The notes below the pieces were generated by a model. That model did not search any database. It saw nothing but the letters and a program-made list of their open reading frames with translations, and was not told the origin of the DNA. A program made the translations under genes and the position numbers. Below are positions 15,579 through 24,850 of a stretch of DNA of 64,000 bases, in pieces; the first letter of the stretch is position 1, and each line of letters opens with the position of its first letter. This DNA comes from Fabrea salina. Taxonomy: Eukaryota > Ciliophora > Heterotrichea > Heterotrichida > Fabreidae. Where the stretch lies: the NCBI GenBank assembly GCA_022984795.1, contig JALIHJ010000005.1, positions 1 through 64,000 of the forward strand. The letters run 5' to 3'.

Positions 15579-16484
15579 ATGGAAAAAAAAAGTATTAAGT
15601 CAGACGGGGAACTAGGCATTAGTCAAGGATTCAGAAAAGAACTACAGATCCCGGGGTGCTTGCCTCTTTGCAGTATGTTTGTTCTTCTAGGCCTTTCAGG
15701 GCTTTTCCAGATTCTGGCAGCATTTTACCAAAAGCACCCTTATTTAGTATCCCACGGCTTTGAAGAAGTTTACAACCTCATAAGTGTGTCCCTGGGTTTG
15801 CTTTCAGTTCACTTCTGCAGCAAAAACAACTCAGTGGAGTCTATTTTTGGGCCTGAAAGAGTCCAGACCCTGATAGCGTTTGGGAACAGTGCTTGGATGA
15901 GCATCCATGCTGTTTTTTGTATCTTAGCAATTATACAGAACGCTTTAATTGGGGAGAAGACTCACGGAGAGCACCTGTGCAACTTTTTGTTTGTAAAAGT
16001 AGTTATGGAGTGCTTCATTTTGGCAAAGTTATTAGGCTTAAAACTCACTCCTAAGTACTCCTCTGCCCAAGAGAACATTAAAGTTCTTTGTTACTACTGC
16101 TGTTTCATAGTAGTCAACGACTTCATCAACCTTTCAGTTAGGAATTTCGAGCATCTTGCACAAGGCTTGCAAGTTCTAAGTTCACTTGGAATAATGATAG
16201 CAGTCTACCCAACACTTAGCAAGAACTCAGCAATTCTTTTACTGTGCTCTGCCCACGGAGACTTGGCCCAGCAGTACAACCAAAAACTACAACTTTTAGA
16301 AGACAAAGAAGGCATTTACGTTCAGGAACATAAACTCTGGAACATTTCTAACGAGTCCTTGGCTGGAAGTGTGACTATTTCTGTGAAGAACAACCCCAAA
16401 GAAAGCATTTCAAAGGTCAGGAGTTACTTGTCCACTATAGTCAAATACTTGACAGTAGAAGTAGTGGAGTCAAAAGAAGCTTAG
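15579..16484 (+). CDS. Cation-efflux (SLC30/ZnT-like) membrane protein, metal ligands not seen
   Basis: 301 residues with about six hydrophobic segments in 25-220, then a cytosolic tail with strand-helix pattern that fits the CDF C-terminal domain (KLWNISNESLAGSVTISVKNN). The loop FGPERVQTLIAF after the third segment is the CDF signature (usually YGYERVEILGAF). The HxxxD zinc-site pairs expected in segments 2 and 5 are absent: segment 2 reads FEEVYN and segment 5 VVNDF. Known ZnT6 is a transport-dead partner of ZnT5, and this could be a comparable partner subunit. Confidence 0.7.
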   Translation: MEKKSIKSDGELGISQGFRKELQIPGCLPLCSMFVLLGLSGLFQILAAFYQKHPYLVSHGFEEVYNLISVSLGLLSVHFCSKNNSVESIFGPERVQTLIAFGNSAWMSIHAVFCILAIIQNALIGEKTHGEHLCNFLFVKVVMECFILAKLLGLKLTPKYSSAQENIKVLCYYCCFIVVNDFINLSVRNFEHLAQGLQVLSSLGIMIAVYPTLSKNSAILLLCSAHGDLAQQYNQKLQLLEDKEGIYVQEHKLWNISNESLAGSVTISVKNNPKESISKVRSYLSTIVKYLTVEVVESKEA

Positions 16485-16495
16485 TGTTATATATA

Positions 16496-17893
16496 TTAAG
16501 AAAGTAAATGAGGAAAGAACCTAGGCGGGAGTTCTAGTTGTTCTAGTTTTTGTTTGCTAACAGGAAGTTCCAAGCCAGACTCTTCTTCAACAGTAACTTC
16601 CAAACCCAGGATCTCTCCTAGCAACCTTTGTGACTCACCTACACTAAAGTTGAATTTGCTTGCAACTAGGTCAGTTTCCTCTCCACACACTTCGTAAAGT
16701 TCAGAAGCTAGTTCAAAACAAGTGCTTTTTTGGTGCTGAGCAAACCAAGCTTCTAGTATTTTTTGGGCTTTATCTTCTAAAGAAACGTTCAAAAGGCTGA
16801 GCACTGGAAGTTTTGGTAAAGAAAGCAAAAAACAACCAGTAAACAAACTCCCAGAGTCTTCAGCAGCAAGACTAAGACATATTTCCTTGGAGAGCTCTTC
16901 TAAGTACTGCTGTGAGTGTGCTTCTTTGAACTTCTTAAGTACTTCAAAAGCAAACTTAGTTTTGGCCTCAAGGTCTTCAAGCACTGAATGCACGTTTTGT
17001 TTTTGAGGCACTTTAATGACTCCACAAAGTAGTTTCTGGGTTTGGAGTTTCACTGGTTCTTCAATAAGGTTCCAAAGGGAGGGTATTCCAAGTTCTTTGT
17101 GGTCTATTTCCAAGTAAGAGTTCAGCTCTTCAAAAGAACTAATTCCTGTTATGTATTCCTTTAGGTTTTCTTTAGCTACTTTAGTGGTGCTTTTTAGTCT
17201 CTGACTTACAACTTTGTTAGCCACTAAACCCACTTCCAAACCCTTGTCTTTTAAAATGGAGTTGAGTTTCTTTTCCCTAAACTCTTCTTTGAGGACTCGT
17301 TTTGCTTTTGCAAGGCTTTGGTAGTACTCTTGGGGCGTTTTGTTACTTACTAGCACACTGCAGAGTTGGTCTACCCAAATCTTAGCCAAACTTTCTGAAA
17401 GGCTACTTCCCAAGTAGTCACTCAAAACTACCTTAACTTCTTCTAGTTGTGATTCTAAGAGCAAAGCAAAACTAGCTAGTCTGTCCCTGATCACACTTTG
17501 AGAACAGTTAAACACGTTAAGGTTTTTAGGGTCACTTAAGTAAACAAGTAAGTCAGAGTTGCTGGAAGGGTCCTCTAAAAGGAGTTCCACAGCTGCTGTA
17601 AACTGTGACTGGTTAATGCAAGACCAAACCTCATCATAGCAATCAGTAGAGTCAGAGTCTTGTGGAGGAGTAGGGACTTCTGGGCACTTTGGAATTGCTA
17701 TTTGAGGCAGAGACTCAGAACTGCTTAAGTCTAGCAGTGCTTCTGCGCTCGACAAAATGTCAAAGTACTTAGAGTTTACTATGTTCTGCAGGTCTTGGGT
17801 GAGTTGCTGGATCTTTTTTTTGCTTTCTTCAATGTGTTGTGTTGGGTTTAGTGAGGAGGTTAAGATCTGCTCTGCTTTAGTGTGAGAGTCCAT
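16496..17893 (-). CDS. COG1-like: COG complex subunit 1-like tethering protein
   Basis: 465 residues, helical. The N-terminal block (about 15-55, HIEESKKKIQQLTQDLQNIV then SKYFDILSSAEALLDL) fits the COG1/Vps51 pattern, where a coiled coil is followed by an R/K-Y-x-D-L-I-x-A-A-D segment. It is about half the length of animal COG1. COG tethers vesicles at the Golgi; COG6 is encoded on this chromosome at 39811, which supports a working COG complex. Its start codon lies five bases from the divergent Ulp protease start. Confidence 0.6.
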   Translation of the reverse strand: MDSHTKAEQILTSSLNPTQHIEESKKKIQQLTQDLQNIVNSKYFDILSSAEALLDLSSSESLPQIAIPKCPEVPTPPQDSDSTDCYDEVWSCINQSQFTAAVELLLEDPSSNSDLLVYLSDPKNLNVFNCSQSVIRDRLASFALLLESQLEEVKVVLSDYLGSSLSESLAKIWVDQLCSVLVSNKTPQEYYQSLAKAKRVLKEEFREKKLNSILKDKGLEVGLVANKVVSQRLKSTTKVAKENLKEYITGISSFEELNSYLEIDHKELGIPSLWNLIEEPVKLQTQKLLCGVIKVPQKQNVHSVLEDLEAKTKFAFEVLKKFKEAHSQQYLEELSKEICLSLAAEDSGSLFTGCFLLSLPKLPVLSLLNVSLEDKAQKILEAWFAQHQKSTCFELASELYEVCGEETDLVASKFNFSVGESQRLLGEILGLEVTVEEESGLELPVSKQKLEQLELPPRFFPHLLS

Positions 17894-17898
17894 TTATA

Positions 17899-18657
17899 AT
17901 GGATGTTGTTTCTGTCGACTCAGACAACGAAGACCTAGACAGCAGCTCTGAAGGAGTAAATTTACTCTACCCCTCAGACAGTTTAAACCAAATCCACATA
18001 AAACAAGCTGACCTTGACAGACTTGAACCAGACGAGTTATTGAACGACACTATTGTAGATTTTGCTTTAAGGTTCTACATTGACACTCTAGGCAACCAAA
18101 AGTTCTATGCCTTCAACAGCTTTTTCTATAAGGCCCTTTCACAAAGTGGTTATGCAAAGGTGATGTCTTGGAACTCAAAGATAAATGTATTTGAAAAGGA
18201 CTACCTTTTAATTCCTATATTTGAAGAAGAGCACTGGAGTTTAGCGGTAGTTTGTTACCCATTGCACCTGTTTTTCGCAAGGAGCCCTGAACCTGCTCTT
18301 TTGTACTTTGACTCATTGGACCTTTCTAACACGCAAGTTAAGTGTTTGATTGTGGAGTTTTTGCTGAGTGAGTGGAGTAGCAAACTGGGGTGCGTGCCTG
18401 AACTAGTTCAGGACTTGGGCTTGTTTTTTCCCGAGGTTCCCAAACAAGACAACTACTGCGACTGCGGAGTTTTTTTAATAGAGTACTCTAAGTTCTTCAT
18501 CGAGAACCCGCATTACTTCGACCAAGTGGAAGGACAGGTCAAGGACTGTCCAGAAATGTTTAGTCAAGAAACGATTGAGAACTCAAGAAGAGTACTGAAA
18601 AGCAAAATACTGAACATTCGGTTTTTTGGGACTGCGGAAGAAGGCTTTGTAACATAA
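17899..18657 (+). CDS. Ulp/SENP-type cysteine protease (C48)
   Basis: 252 residues. The catalytic set of the C48 family is visible: His in EEHWSLAVV, Asp in YFDSLD, Gln in PKQDNYCDCG and Cys in CDCGVFLIEYS. The leading block DELLNDTIVDFALRFYI is the substrate-binding region typical of the family. It should cut SUMO (or a SUMO-like modifier) from proteins; the spread of the domain, with a long insert after FARSP, is more like ULP2/SENP6-7 than ULP1. The first 30 residues are acidic and disordered. The next gene starts five bases after its stop. Confidence 0.88.
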   Translation: MDVVSVDSDNEDLDSSSEGVNLLYPSDSLNQIHIKQADLDRLEPDELLNDTIVDFALRFYIDTLGNQKFYAFNSFFYKALSQSGYAKVMSWNSKINVFEKDYLLIPIFEEEHWSLAVVCYPLHLFFARSPEPALLYFDSLDLSNTQVKCLIVEFLLSEWSSKLGCVPELVQDLGLFFPEVPKQDNYCDCGVFLIEYSKFFIENPHYFDQVEGQVKDCPEMFSQETIENSRRVLKSKILNIRFFGTAEEGFVT

Positions 18658-18662
18658 TTAAT

Positions 18663-19034
18663 ATGGTCAAAAAGAAGAAGAAGGAAAAGAACGAATTCGT
18701 CCAAGCAGTCTACGACATACACAAAGTAGCAGCCACGCGGATGGACAAAAAGAACCGGAGGAACTTCTTGCAGAAAGAAGCTGAAAAACTAGGAGTTAAG
18801 AGCAAAAAGAACCCCAAGATTCCCTACAACATATACCAAGGCATCCTCAAGAAAGAAAAAGAAATCCAAATGCAAGAAAAAGAAGACTTCCTCCTCAACA
18901 AAGAAGCCACTTACTTCAACCCCGTCAAAAAGAAGAACAAAAAACCCCAACTCAGACAAAGGTCCTCCACTCCCAAAACTGGCAAGTACAAAAACGGAAC
19001 GCTCTACCTGAACAAGTCTCTTTTAAGTAAGTAA
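18663..19034 (+). CDS. Lys-rich nucleolar-type protein (DUF4602-like?)
   Basis: 123 residues, over a quarter Lys. The middle (about 40-80, LGVKSKKNPKIPYNIYQGIL then KKEKEIQMQEKEDF) resembles the C1orf131/DUF4602 block, in which a LGAKPPK-like stretch leads into a basic helix found in ribosome assembly factors. The match is by eye and weak. A basic, lysine-repeated composition with clusters at both ends fits a nucleolar protein. Confidence 0.5.
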   Translation: MVKKKKKEKNEFVQAVYDIHKVAATRMDKKNRRNFLQKEAEKLGVKSKKNPKIPYNIYQGILKKEKEIQMQEKEDFLLNKEATYFNPVKKKNKKPQLRQRSSTPKTGKYKNGTLYLNKSLLSK

Positions 19035-19070
19035 CTCTACACTGCGAGTAAATTCGAACCCAATATTAAA

Positions 19071-20675
19071 ATGGAAATCCTGCCTCAGTATAAAGAAAGC
19101 ATCCGGTACGAACTTGCCAAAAAAAGCCTTGAAGTGAATTTTCTGAAATGGCTTACTAACCCAAATACAACACAACTCATCCAGAAACTAATTGCCGAAA
19201 CTAAAAAACCAGTATCCCAGGCCTCAACGCCTCCCAGTCCAGTTTTCCAACCCCGCACTTCCACTCCTCAAGTGTCTTCTCCTAAACGCTCTTCTTTAAC
19301 TCCTCCTTTGTCACCCACTGCTTACGAGAAGTTTTCAGGCTCCCAGTCCCAGTCACTTCCTCCAGAAGCAATTGTAGCTCCAGCTAAACCCCAACCTACT
19401 CCAGCTTCTCCTCCTTTGACTAAGCCAGTCATTCCCCAGTTCTACTTCCCTCAGGGAAACCCTGTAGACCCCCAGTTAGCTGAAAAGAATTCAAAACTTA
19501 TTTCTCAATTGTTTAGCAAAGAAAGCCTGAGAGTAAACGAGTTCGAAAGAGTTTGTGCAGAAGTGTGTGAACTCCCCAGGATAATTGCTCCTCTGTTGTT
19601 TGCAGAAGTTGGGGGCAAAGAAACCCTGAACAAACAGCAGTTCCTGAAGTACTGGAGAGAACACTTTGAAAACAAAACTCCTGTCCACAGACTGTTTAAC
19701 TTGCTTAGGAAACGCAAAAACTGGTTGGAGAGAGAGGACTTCAAACCTGTGCTCAGGATTCTGCTGGAAAACCACCCAGGCTTGGACTTTTTGAAGGCAA
19801 CTCCTGAGTTCCAGGACAGGTACGCCGACACTGTAATTGAAAGGATTTTTTACATGATTGACTCTAGCGACACTGGAAAGATCACTTTGCGCGAACTCAA
19901 AAGAAGCAACTTGCTGGACACTATGTTTTCTCTGGACGAAGAAGAAGACATCAATAAAATCCGAGACTACTTTTCTTACGAGCACTTCTACGTGCTGTAC
20001 TGTAGGTTTTGGGAACTGGATACAGACCACGACTTCTTCATAGACAAAGAAGACTTTTCGCGTTACGAGGGCCACACTTTGTCTAGAAAAGCTATTGACA
20101 GGATCTTTGAGCAGGTTCCGAGGAAGTTCAATTCAGAAGTTCCAGGCAAAGTAAACTACGAAGACTTCATTTGTAAGGCCTAAGCAGGGTTCATGCTGAG
20201 CGAAGAAGACAAAACCACCAAACGGTCTCTTGAGTACTGGTTCAAAGTGATTGACTTAGACGACAACGGAATCATCACTGCTTACGAAATGGAGTACTTT
20301 TACGAAGAACAACTGCACAGGCTGGAGTACCTTAACCAAGAAGTAGTTCCTTTTAAGGACGTTTTGTGCCAAATGTAAGTTGTAGGTAGGGCTGATATGC
20401 TTAACCCCCAAACAGAAAACCAGTTTGTGCTTGAAGACTTTTTAAGACAAAAGTCCATTAGTGGGGTGTTCTTTAACTGCTTGGTGAACTTAAACAAGTT
20501 TATCAACTACGAACAAAGGGACCCCTTCAGCATCAAGCACGAACAAAACGAAAACCCTGACTTCAGTGAGTGGGACAGGTTTGCACTAGCAGAGTACGTA
20601 AGACTTGCTATGGAAGAAGAAAACGCAGAGAACAGTGAGGTTCTTGACGACGTGTGGAGTGATAATGAATCATAA
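19071..20675 (+). CDS. PPP2R3: PP2A regulatory subunit B'' (PR72/PPP2R3-like)
   Basis: Three exons, 19071-20172, 20188-20374 and 20390-20675, giving 524 residues. Removing the two 15-base introns restores the family block [34 protein letters not shown] and [14 protein letters not shown], which is diagnostic for B''. EF-hand-like loops sit at about 264-275 ([12 protein letters not shown]), about 325-336 ([12 protein letters not shown]) and in the DLDDNG segment. The first 130 residues are Pro/Ser-rich and variable. The subunit targets the PP2A holoenzyme and is calcium-sensitive; related proteins act at centrosomes. Confidence 0.93.
20173..20187 (+). other. 15-base intron 1 of PPP2R3-like gene
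   Basis: GTAAGGCCTAAGCAG, phase 1. It contains an in-frame TAA. Splicing joins T to GG to make Trp in DFIWF, which is conserved in the B'' family. Confidence 0.95.
20375..20389 (+). other. 15-base intron 2 of PPP2R3-like gene
   Basis: GTAAGTTGTAGGTAG, phase 2. It contains an in-frame TAA at its start. Splicing rebuilds the Met in LCQMADML. Confidence 0.95.
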
Positions 20676-20689
20676 TAGTAAACTCTTAG

Positions 20690-21160
20690 TTAATCACTCA
20701 TTCGTTTCTTCATCCACTTAGTTTTTTCAGAGATGATTCCTTGGTTGGAAGTGAGGTCGTGCATGTCAGGACCAGGCATGCTGGCCATATAGGTGCTTCT
20801 GAAGGAACTTTTGGGGTTGTAGGAACTGCGTTCGCCAATTTCTACCTGACTGGTGTTTTTGTAAGGAATCACAAAGTCACTGGTGGGGAGGCGGGACCTG
20901 TGGGAGTTGGGGTCGTAAGGGAAGAGGGGTTTCTTTTGCATGCCTGCGTGCATAGTTGAAAAGGTAGCGTGGGTAGCCCGTGCGTGGGAGATCACCTCCG
21001 AAGACCTGCTTTGGTTAGTCCAGGAATTAGGGGCTTTGTAGCCTGTTTTCTTTGTAGAGAAAGGAACAGCCATGGGTCTTCCATTCTTGGCAACCACTGT
21101 GTTGCAGGACTTAACCCGGGTCTGCCTGAAAAAGGGAGCAGTCGAACTTTTGCTTTCCAT
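20690..21160 (-). CDS. Hypothetical basic protein, possible axonemal protein
   Basis: 156 residues from the ATG at 21160 (MESKSST), which has TTATG context; the open frame upstream would overlap the neighbour's stop and is not needed. The protein is low in hydrophobics and rich in Ser, Tyr, Lys, Pro and Asn, with repeated short motifs such as SYNPKSSFRSTY. That composition is shared with many small microtubule inner proteins of cilia, but I cannot assign a family. It lies 14 bases from the convergent PP2A gene. Confidence 0.6.
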   Translation of the reverse strand: MESKSSTAPFFRQTRVKSCNTVVAKNGRPMAVPFSTKKTGYKAPNSWTNQSRSSEVISHARATHATFSTMHAGMQKKPLFPYDPNSHRSRLPTSDFVIPYKNTSQVEIGERSSYNPKSSFRSTYMASMPGPDMHDLTSNQGIISEKTKWMKKRMSD

Positions 21161-21183
21161 AACTGTTTTATTATATTCAAATA

Positions 21184-21882
21184 TTACATACAAAAAGCAT
21201 TTAGGTTGATTCCTAAACTCTGGTCCAAAAAGTTCTTTTCAGCCTCCAAAACACTTAAAGAAAGAACGCCTTCTTCGGGGGGCTCCTTGTTTAGCAGAGC
21301 CAACAGTCTGTTGCGGGCTGAAGCTAGTTTAGGTGTCTTTTTGGACCTTAAAGCTGGTTCTTTTTTGTCTAGGACCTTTCCTACGTACTTTTCTAGGTTT
21401 TTGGAGGACAGTTTGGAGAACCTTTGCAGGTGCTGGAAGTCAGGGAAGTGTCCTTTGGCTTGCAAAGCGCTGGCTAAAGCCACACAGGCAGCTTTGTTGG
21501 GAGTGAGTTCTGAAAGTTCTTCTACAATCCCGAAGGCTTCTAGTTTGACTTCGTTGGGAACTGAGTAAGTGCTTAGGAGTTTCTCTAGGTTCCTTTCCCT
21601 TGCTTTGGGAGTGACTGAGGGGGGCTCTGTTTTTTTGAACTCACAAACTCCCTTAAACAGTTTGTTCCTTTTGATGTTGAGAATTTCTGCCAGTTCTGCG
21701 TAGGAGTAGGGACTGCCTCTTTTGCTGGCACTCATGTAAAGTCCAATGCCTGCGCATTCTTTGAGCTTAGTGGTGATTGACTTGGAGCACTTCAGTCCTA
21801 TTTTCGTGGCTTCTTCAAGCACGTTCCTGGGGATGTTTAAAGCTTTTAAGTGCTTTTCGATTGCTTGTTTCCTCCGTTCCAT
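21184..21882 (-). CDS. Cyclin-fold protein, TFIIB- or ORC6-like
   Basis: 232 residues. Two helical repeats can be seen, about 5-75 (through GIGLYMSASKRGSPYSYAEL) and about 90-170 (ELTPNKAACVALASALQAKG). Each has the central small-residue helix of TFIIB-type cyclin folds. Length and the lack of a zinc ribbon argue against TFIIB itself and fit ORC6, whose N-terminal region is a pair of such folds. A Lys-rich tail follows. ORC6 would act at replication origins; TFIIB-like would be general transcription. I prefer ORC6, at low certainty. Confidence 0.45.
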   Translation of the reverse strand: MERRKQAIEKHLKALNIPRNVLEEATKIGLKCSKSITTKLKECAGIGLYMSASKRGSPYSYAELAEILNIKRNKLFKGVCEFKKTEPPSVTPKARERNLEKLLSTYSVPNEVKLEAFGIVEELSELTPNKAACVALASALQAKGHFPDFQHLQRFSKLSSKNLEKYVGKVLDKKEPALRSKKTPKLASARNRLLALLNKEPPEEGVLSLSVLEAEKNFLDQSLGINLNAFCM

Positions 21883-21910
21883 TTAAAGCTATAAATTAAG
21901 TAAACAACTA

Positions 21911-22621
21911 TTATACATAAGAGTCAATGGGAGAAAGCTTTTCTCCGCCCATCATGTTGTGCTCAAAGGCCTGCAACTCAGTTTCTAAGTCTCCGTAAGT
22001 GGAGTCCTCACTTCTTGTTTCTGAAGTGTGGCTTTCTTTTCGTTCAGGTGAAGGCATCAAGTAGTTAACCATTTTCTCATAGTTTTTAGTGGGTTTTTCG
22101 AAACCAAGTAAGTAGCTGAACTTTTGGTTTATTTCTTTCAGGTCGAGTTCAACGTTGCAGTCAGTGACTAACTGCCAGTTGCGGAATCTCAGTTTGAAGT
22201 CGTAGAACTTAGACGTTAGACAGGACTCAAATGGCTCGATGTCTTCCGAGAGTGCCTGCTTTGCCATGAAGGCTGTGAACACAGCTAAGTACTTAGCGTC
22301 CATAGTTCTTTCAGACTTAGAAGTGCTTTGTAACAAGCAGTGCCAATAAACTATTTCGAGTTGGTTGAGTAATAAAATGTCTGCCACCCAATTAAAAAGG
22401 AAATAAGACTTGTCCTTTTTGCAGTGTAGTGGGGAGTCTTTGCTCAACTTCCTAAGAAGTTTTTGTCTAGAGTAACTAACACCAAAGGTGCAGTATTCTT
22501 TCCTCAGCTCGTTGTACCAGGAAAGTGTAGAAGCCTTCCAAGTGTATAATTCTGCATTATTGGTCTGGAAGTTGACTTCGGACTTCAGAGGTTTTGGATA
22601 GTTGAAATGTGGGGATATCAT
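21911..22621 (-). CDS. Hypothetical helical protein
   Basis: 236 residues, well structured by composition, with aromatic-rich helices (for example LLLNQLEIVYWHCLLQSTSK and FRNWQLVTDCNVELDLKEI) and an acidic, Ser-rich C-terminal tail. No signal peptide or membrane segment. No domain recognised. It is divergent from the SEL1L-like gene with 68 bases between the starts. Confidence 0.65.
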   Translation of the reverse strand: MISPHFNYPKPLKSEVNFQTNNAELYTWKASTLSWYNELRKEYCTFGVSYSRQKLLRKLSKDSPLHCKKDKSYFLFNWVADILLLNQLEIVYWHCLLQSTSKSERTMDAKYLAVFTAFMAKQALSEDIEPFESCLTSKFYDFKLRFRNWQLVTDCNVELDLKEINQKFSYLLGFEKPTKNYEKMVNYLMPSPERKESHTSETRSEDSTYGDLETELQAFEHNMMGGEKLSPIDSYV

Positions 22622-22689
22622 TTTAATTTTATCACAGCAGATATCTTTACTTATTATAAGATGGACTGAATTAAGTTAGTAAGTAAAAG

Positions 22690-24537
22690 ATGAAAAGTAA
22701 TCTAATTATGATACTAGCACTGATGCTTCTGCTAAGTTTGAACTGCAGAGCTGACCAAAACTACTACGAAGCAGAAGGTCTTCTTCAAGAGTACTCTCCT
22801 TACTCTAGCAACCTCACTCACATTAAGCATTTACTTGAAACTTCAACACAACTCCTTGCCAAAACCAAACTTGGTGAGCTTTGGCTCTTTGGGGAACCTG
22901 TGTCAACTGAAAACCCTTCGTTCGACTCTAGTCTTTTTGACTCGAATGGCCACTTCAGAAGGAACTTCAAAAAGGCTCTGGAGTACTTTACTGAGGCTTT
23001 TGAACAAAACGAACCCAACGCAGCTTTTTATTTAGCTTTGGTTGTGCAGCAGTCTTTAATTTCAGAAGAATTTGACCACTTACTTCCTCAAAACATCAAC
23101 AAGTACTCTGTGATTAAAAACCTTTACAGAACTAGTTTAGAAGGAAAGTCACCCCTTGCCCAGATAGCTTTTGCTTCTGCTTATGTTCAGTGCATGAATT
23201 CCTTTTCTTCAAGTTTTCCTGAATTTTTGAACAACACTTTAGGATTTGTACAAGGAGCACTGTTTGACGAGCCCACTTGTGGAGGGAGTTGCCAGGACTT
23301 AGGAGAGCACTTAGTTATGGCTGCTAGTGAATCAGTGTCTTACATCCTAGAAAGTGGTTTGGAAGAAATCAAGTACTTACGACTCGACTTGGAAGAAAAG
23401 ATTTCGAATTACGAAACAGGAGAGAGAACCATGAAACTCTACACTAGGCACTTTGAAGACATGAATGACTCCGGAGGCTACTACTTCCTAGGCCAAAAGT
23501 ACTTAGTAGGAGTGCCCAACTTAGGAATAGAAAAAAACTTCACACAAGCTGTTCACTTTTTGGAACTAGCTGCAGCTAAGGGCAATTTAGCAGCTATAGA
23601 AACTCTGGGGGTTATTTACGCCAAAAACGACGTTAAAACAGCCATTGAGTACCTTCAAAGGGCCAACAACTCAGCAAAGGCCCTAAACACCCTTGGGTAC
23701 ATGAACTACTACGGAATAGGGTTCCCTGTGAATTCTAAAAAGGCATTTGAGAACTTTAAGTTAGCAGCTGAAAAAGGCAACTTAGACGGAATGAACAACG
23801 CGGCAATATTTTTCTTAACTGGCGAACAAACAAAACCCGACACAAACAAAGCCCTACTTAACTTGCAAGCAGCAGCAGTAGCTGACTTTGCACCCGCCCA
23901 ATTCAACTTAGCTATTTTGAACTTGTATGGGATTGGAGTTAAGTCTGCCTGCAGACCAGCTCTGTTGTTGTTCCAGCACGTCATTGAAAAGTCCCAGTAC
24001 TCCAAACTGATAGAAAAAGCACTTCAGTTCTACAAAAGTGGAGACTTGCAAGGAGCCTATTTGAGCTACGCCAAAGCTTCTGTTTTGGGCTTTGAAAGTG
24101 CACAGTTAAGTGCTGGCTACATGTGGGCTTCCAAAGGCACAGGGTTCAAGTGCAAAGGAAACAAAGACGAATGTGCAGGAGCCTACTACTTGCAAGCAGC
24201 ACTCAACTACAAAAACGACTGGGCTTACTTAAAGTTAGGAGAACTTCTTTATGAAAGACAAGAGTACCAAGAAGCCTTTAAGTACTACTCTTTAGGAAAG
24301 TCCCAAGCCGAAGCTGTTTTTGCAATAGGATTCATGTACGAGCACGGCCTAGGAGTAGAACCTGACCACCAGAAAGCAAGACAGCTTTACCAAAGCATCG
24401 TAAACACCGCTCTCCAAGGAACCATTGAGTACGAGTCTCTTTATCCCGCAAAACTTGCTTTACTTGGCCTCAGCATCAAGACAAAAGCACTTGAGATGCT
24501 GGGGTACTTTTTAAAAATTAAGTCTTGGTTTCTTTAG
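22690..24537 (+). CDS. SEL1L: SEL1L/Hrd3-like ER protein with Sel1 repeats
   Basis: 615 residues. A clear signal peptide (about 1-21, IMILALMLLLSLNC) precedes the body. Sel1-like repeats run from about 255 to 580, for example GNLAAIETLGVIYAKND, GLDGMNNAAIFF and FAPAQFNLAILNLYGIG, with the A-x-x-L-G-x-x-Y/G pattern. There are several Asn-x-Ser/Thr sites for glycosylation. In other eukaryotes SEL1L/Hrd3 sits in the ER membrane and feeds misfolded proteins to the HRD1 ligase. The usual C-terminal membrane anchor is not obvious; only a short hydrophobic end (LGYFLKIKSWFL) is present. Confidence 0.85.
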   Translation: MKSNLIMILALMLLLSLNCRADQNYYEAEGLLQEYSPYSSNLTHIKHLLETSTQLLAKTKLGELWLFGEPVSTENPSFDSSLFDSNGHFRRNFKKALEYFTEAFEQNEPNAAFYLALVVQQSLISEEFDHLLPQNINKYSVIKNLYRTSLEGKSPLAQIAFASAYVQCMNSFSSSFPEFLNNTLGFVQGALFDEPTCGGSCQDLGEHLVMAASESVSYILESGLEEIKYLRLDLEEKISNYETGERTMKLYTRHFEDMNDSGGYYFLGQKYLVGVPNLGIEKNFTQAVHFLELAAAKGNLAAIETLGVIYAKNDVKTAIEYLQRANNSAKALNTLGYMNYYGIGFPVNSKKAFENFKLAAEKGNLDGMNNAAIFFLTGEQTKPDTNKALLNLQAAAVADFAPAQFNLAILNLYGIGVKSACRPALLLFQHVIEKSQYSKLIEKALQFYKSGDLQGAYLSYAKASVLGFESAQLSAGYMWASKGTGFKCKGNKDECAGAYYLQAALNYKNDWAYLKLGELLYERQEYQEAFKYYSLGKSQAEAVFAIGFMYEHGLGVEPDHQKARQLYQSIVNTALQGTIEYESLYPAKLALLGLSIKTKALEMLGYFLKIKSWFL

Positions 24538-24584
24538 TAGTGACTCTTTATTTAAAGGCCAGAATTTGTGGTGTATTTTTATAA

Positions 24585-24749
24585 ATGAAAAGAATTCGGA
24601 GAGACTACTCACTTGAAATGGAAAAACAAACCCTAGAAAAGTTTGTTGAAGAAATGAAGCAAGAACTCAAGCTGAAGGAAGACCTAGCTAAACTAAGGTA
24701 CAATTTTGATTTTCAGGAAGAGAGGCACCTTAACTCTATAGTACTTTAA
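24585..24749 (+). CDS. Short coiled-coil protein (54 residues)
   Basis: A small frame with ATG in the context TTTTATAAATG, the same as other starts in this window. It encodes 54 residues, a charged amphipathic helix (EKQTLEKFVEEMKQELKLKE) and a hydrophobic end. No family recognised. It fills the gap between two larger genes, and its codon use resembles theirs. Its small size makes the call tentative. Confidence 0.5.
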   Translation: MKRIRRDYSLEMEKQTLEKFVEEMKQELKLKEDLAKLRYNFDFQEERHLNSIVL

Positions 24750-24850
24750 CAATTTTCCTTCCCTAGTAATAATCATTAAATTAGCAAAATCCCAGATGGC
24801 CTTCACCTCTTCCTTTCCACAAACTCTTTTGCCACAAGAAACTGTTATGC

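Noticed and set aside
19491-20075. Minus-strand frame opposite the PP2A gene
   Set aside because: It is antisense to conserved coding sequence and has no recognisable domain.
20173-20390. Separate small genes after the first part of the PP2A gene
   Set aside because: The fragments join through two 15-base introns into one B'' subunit with conserved junction residues.
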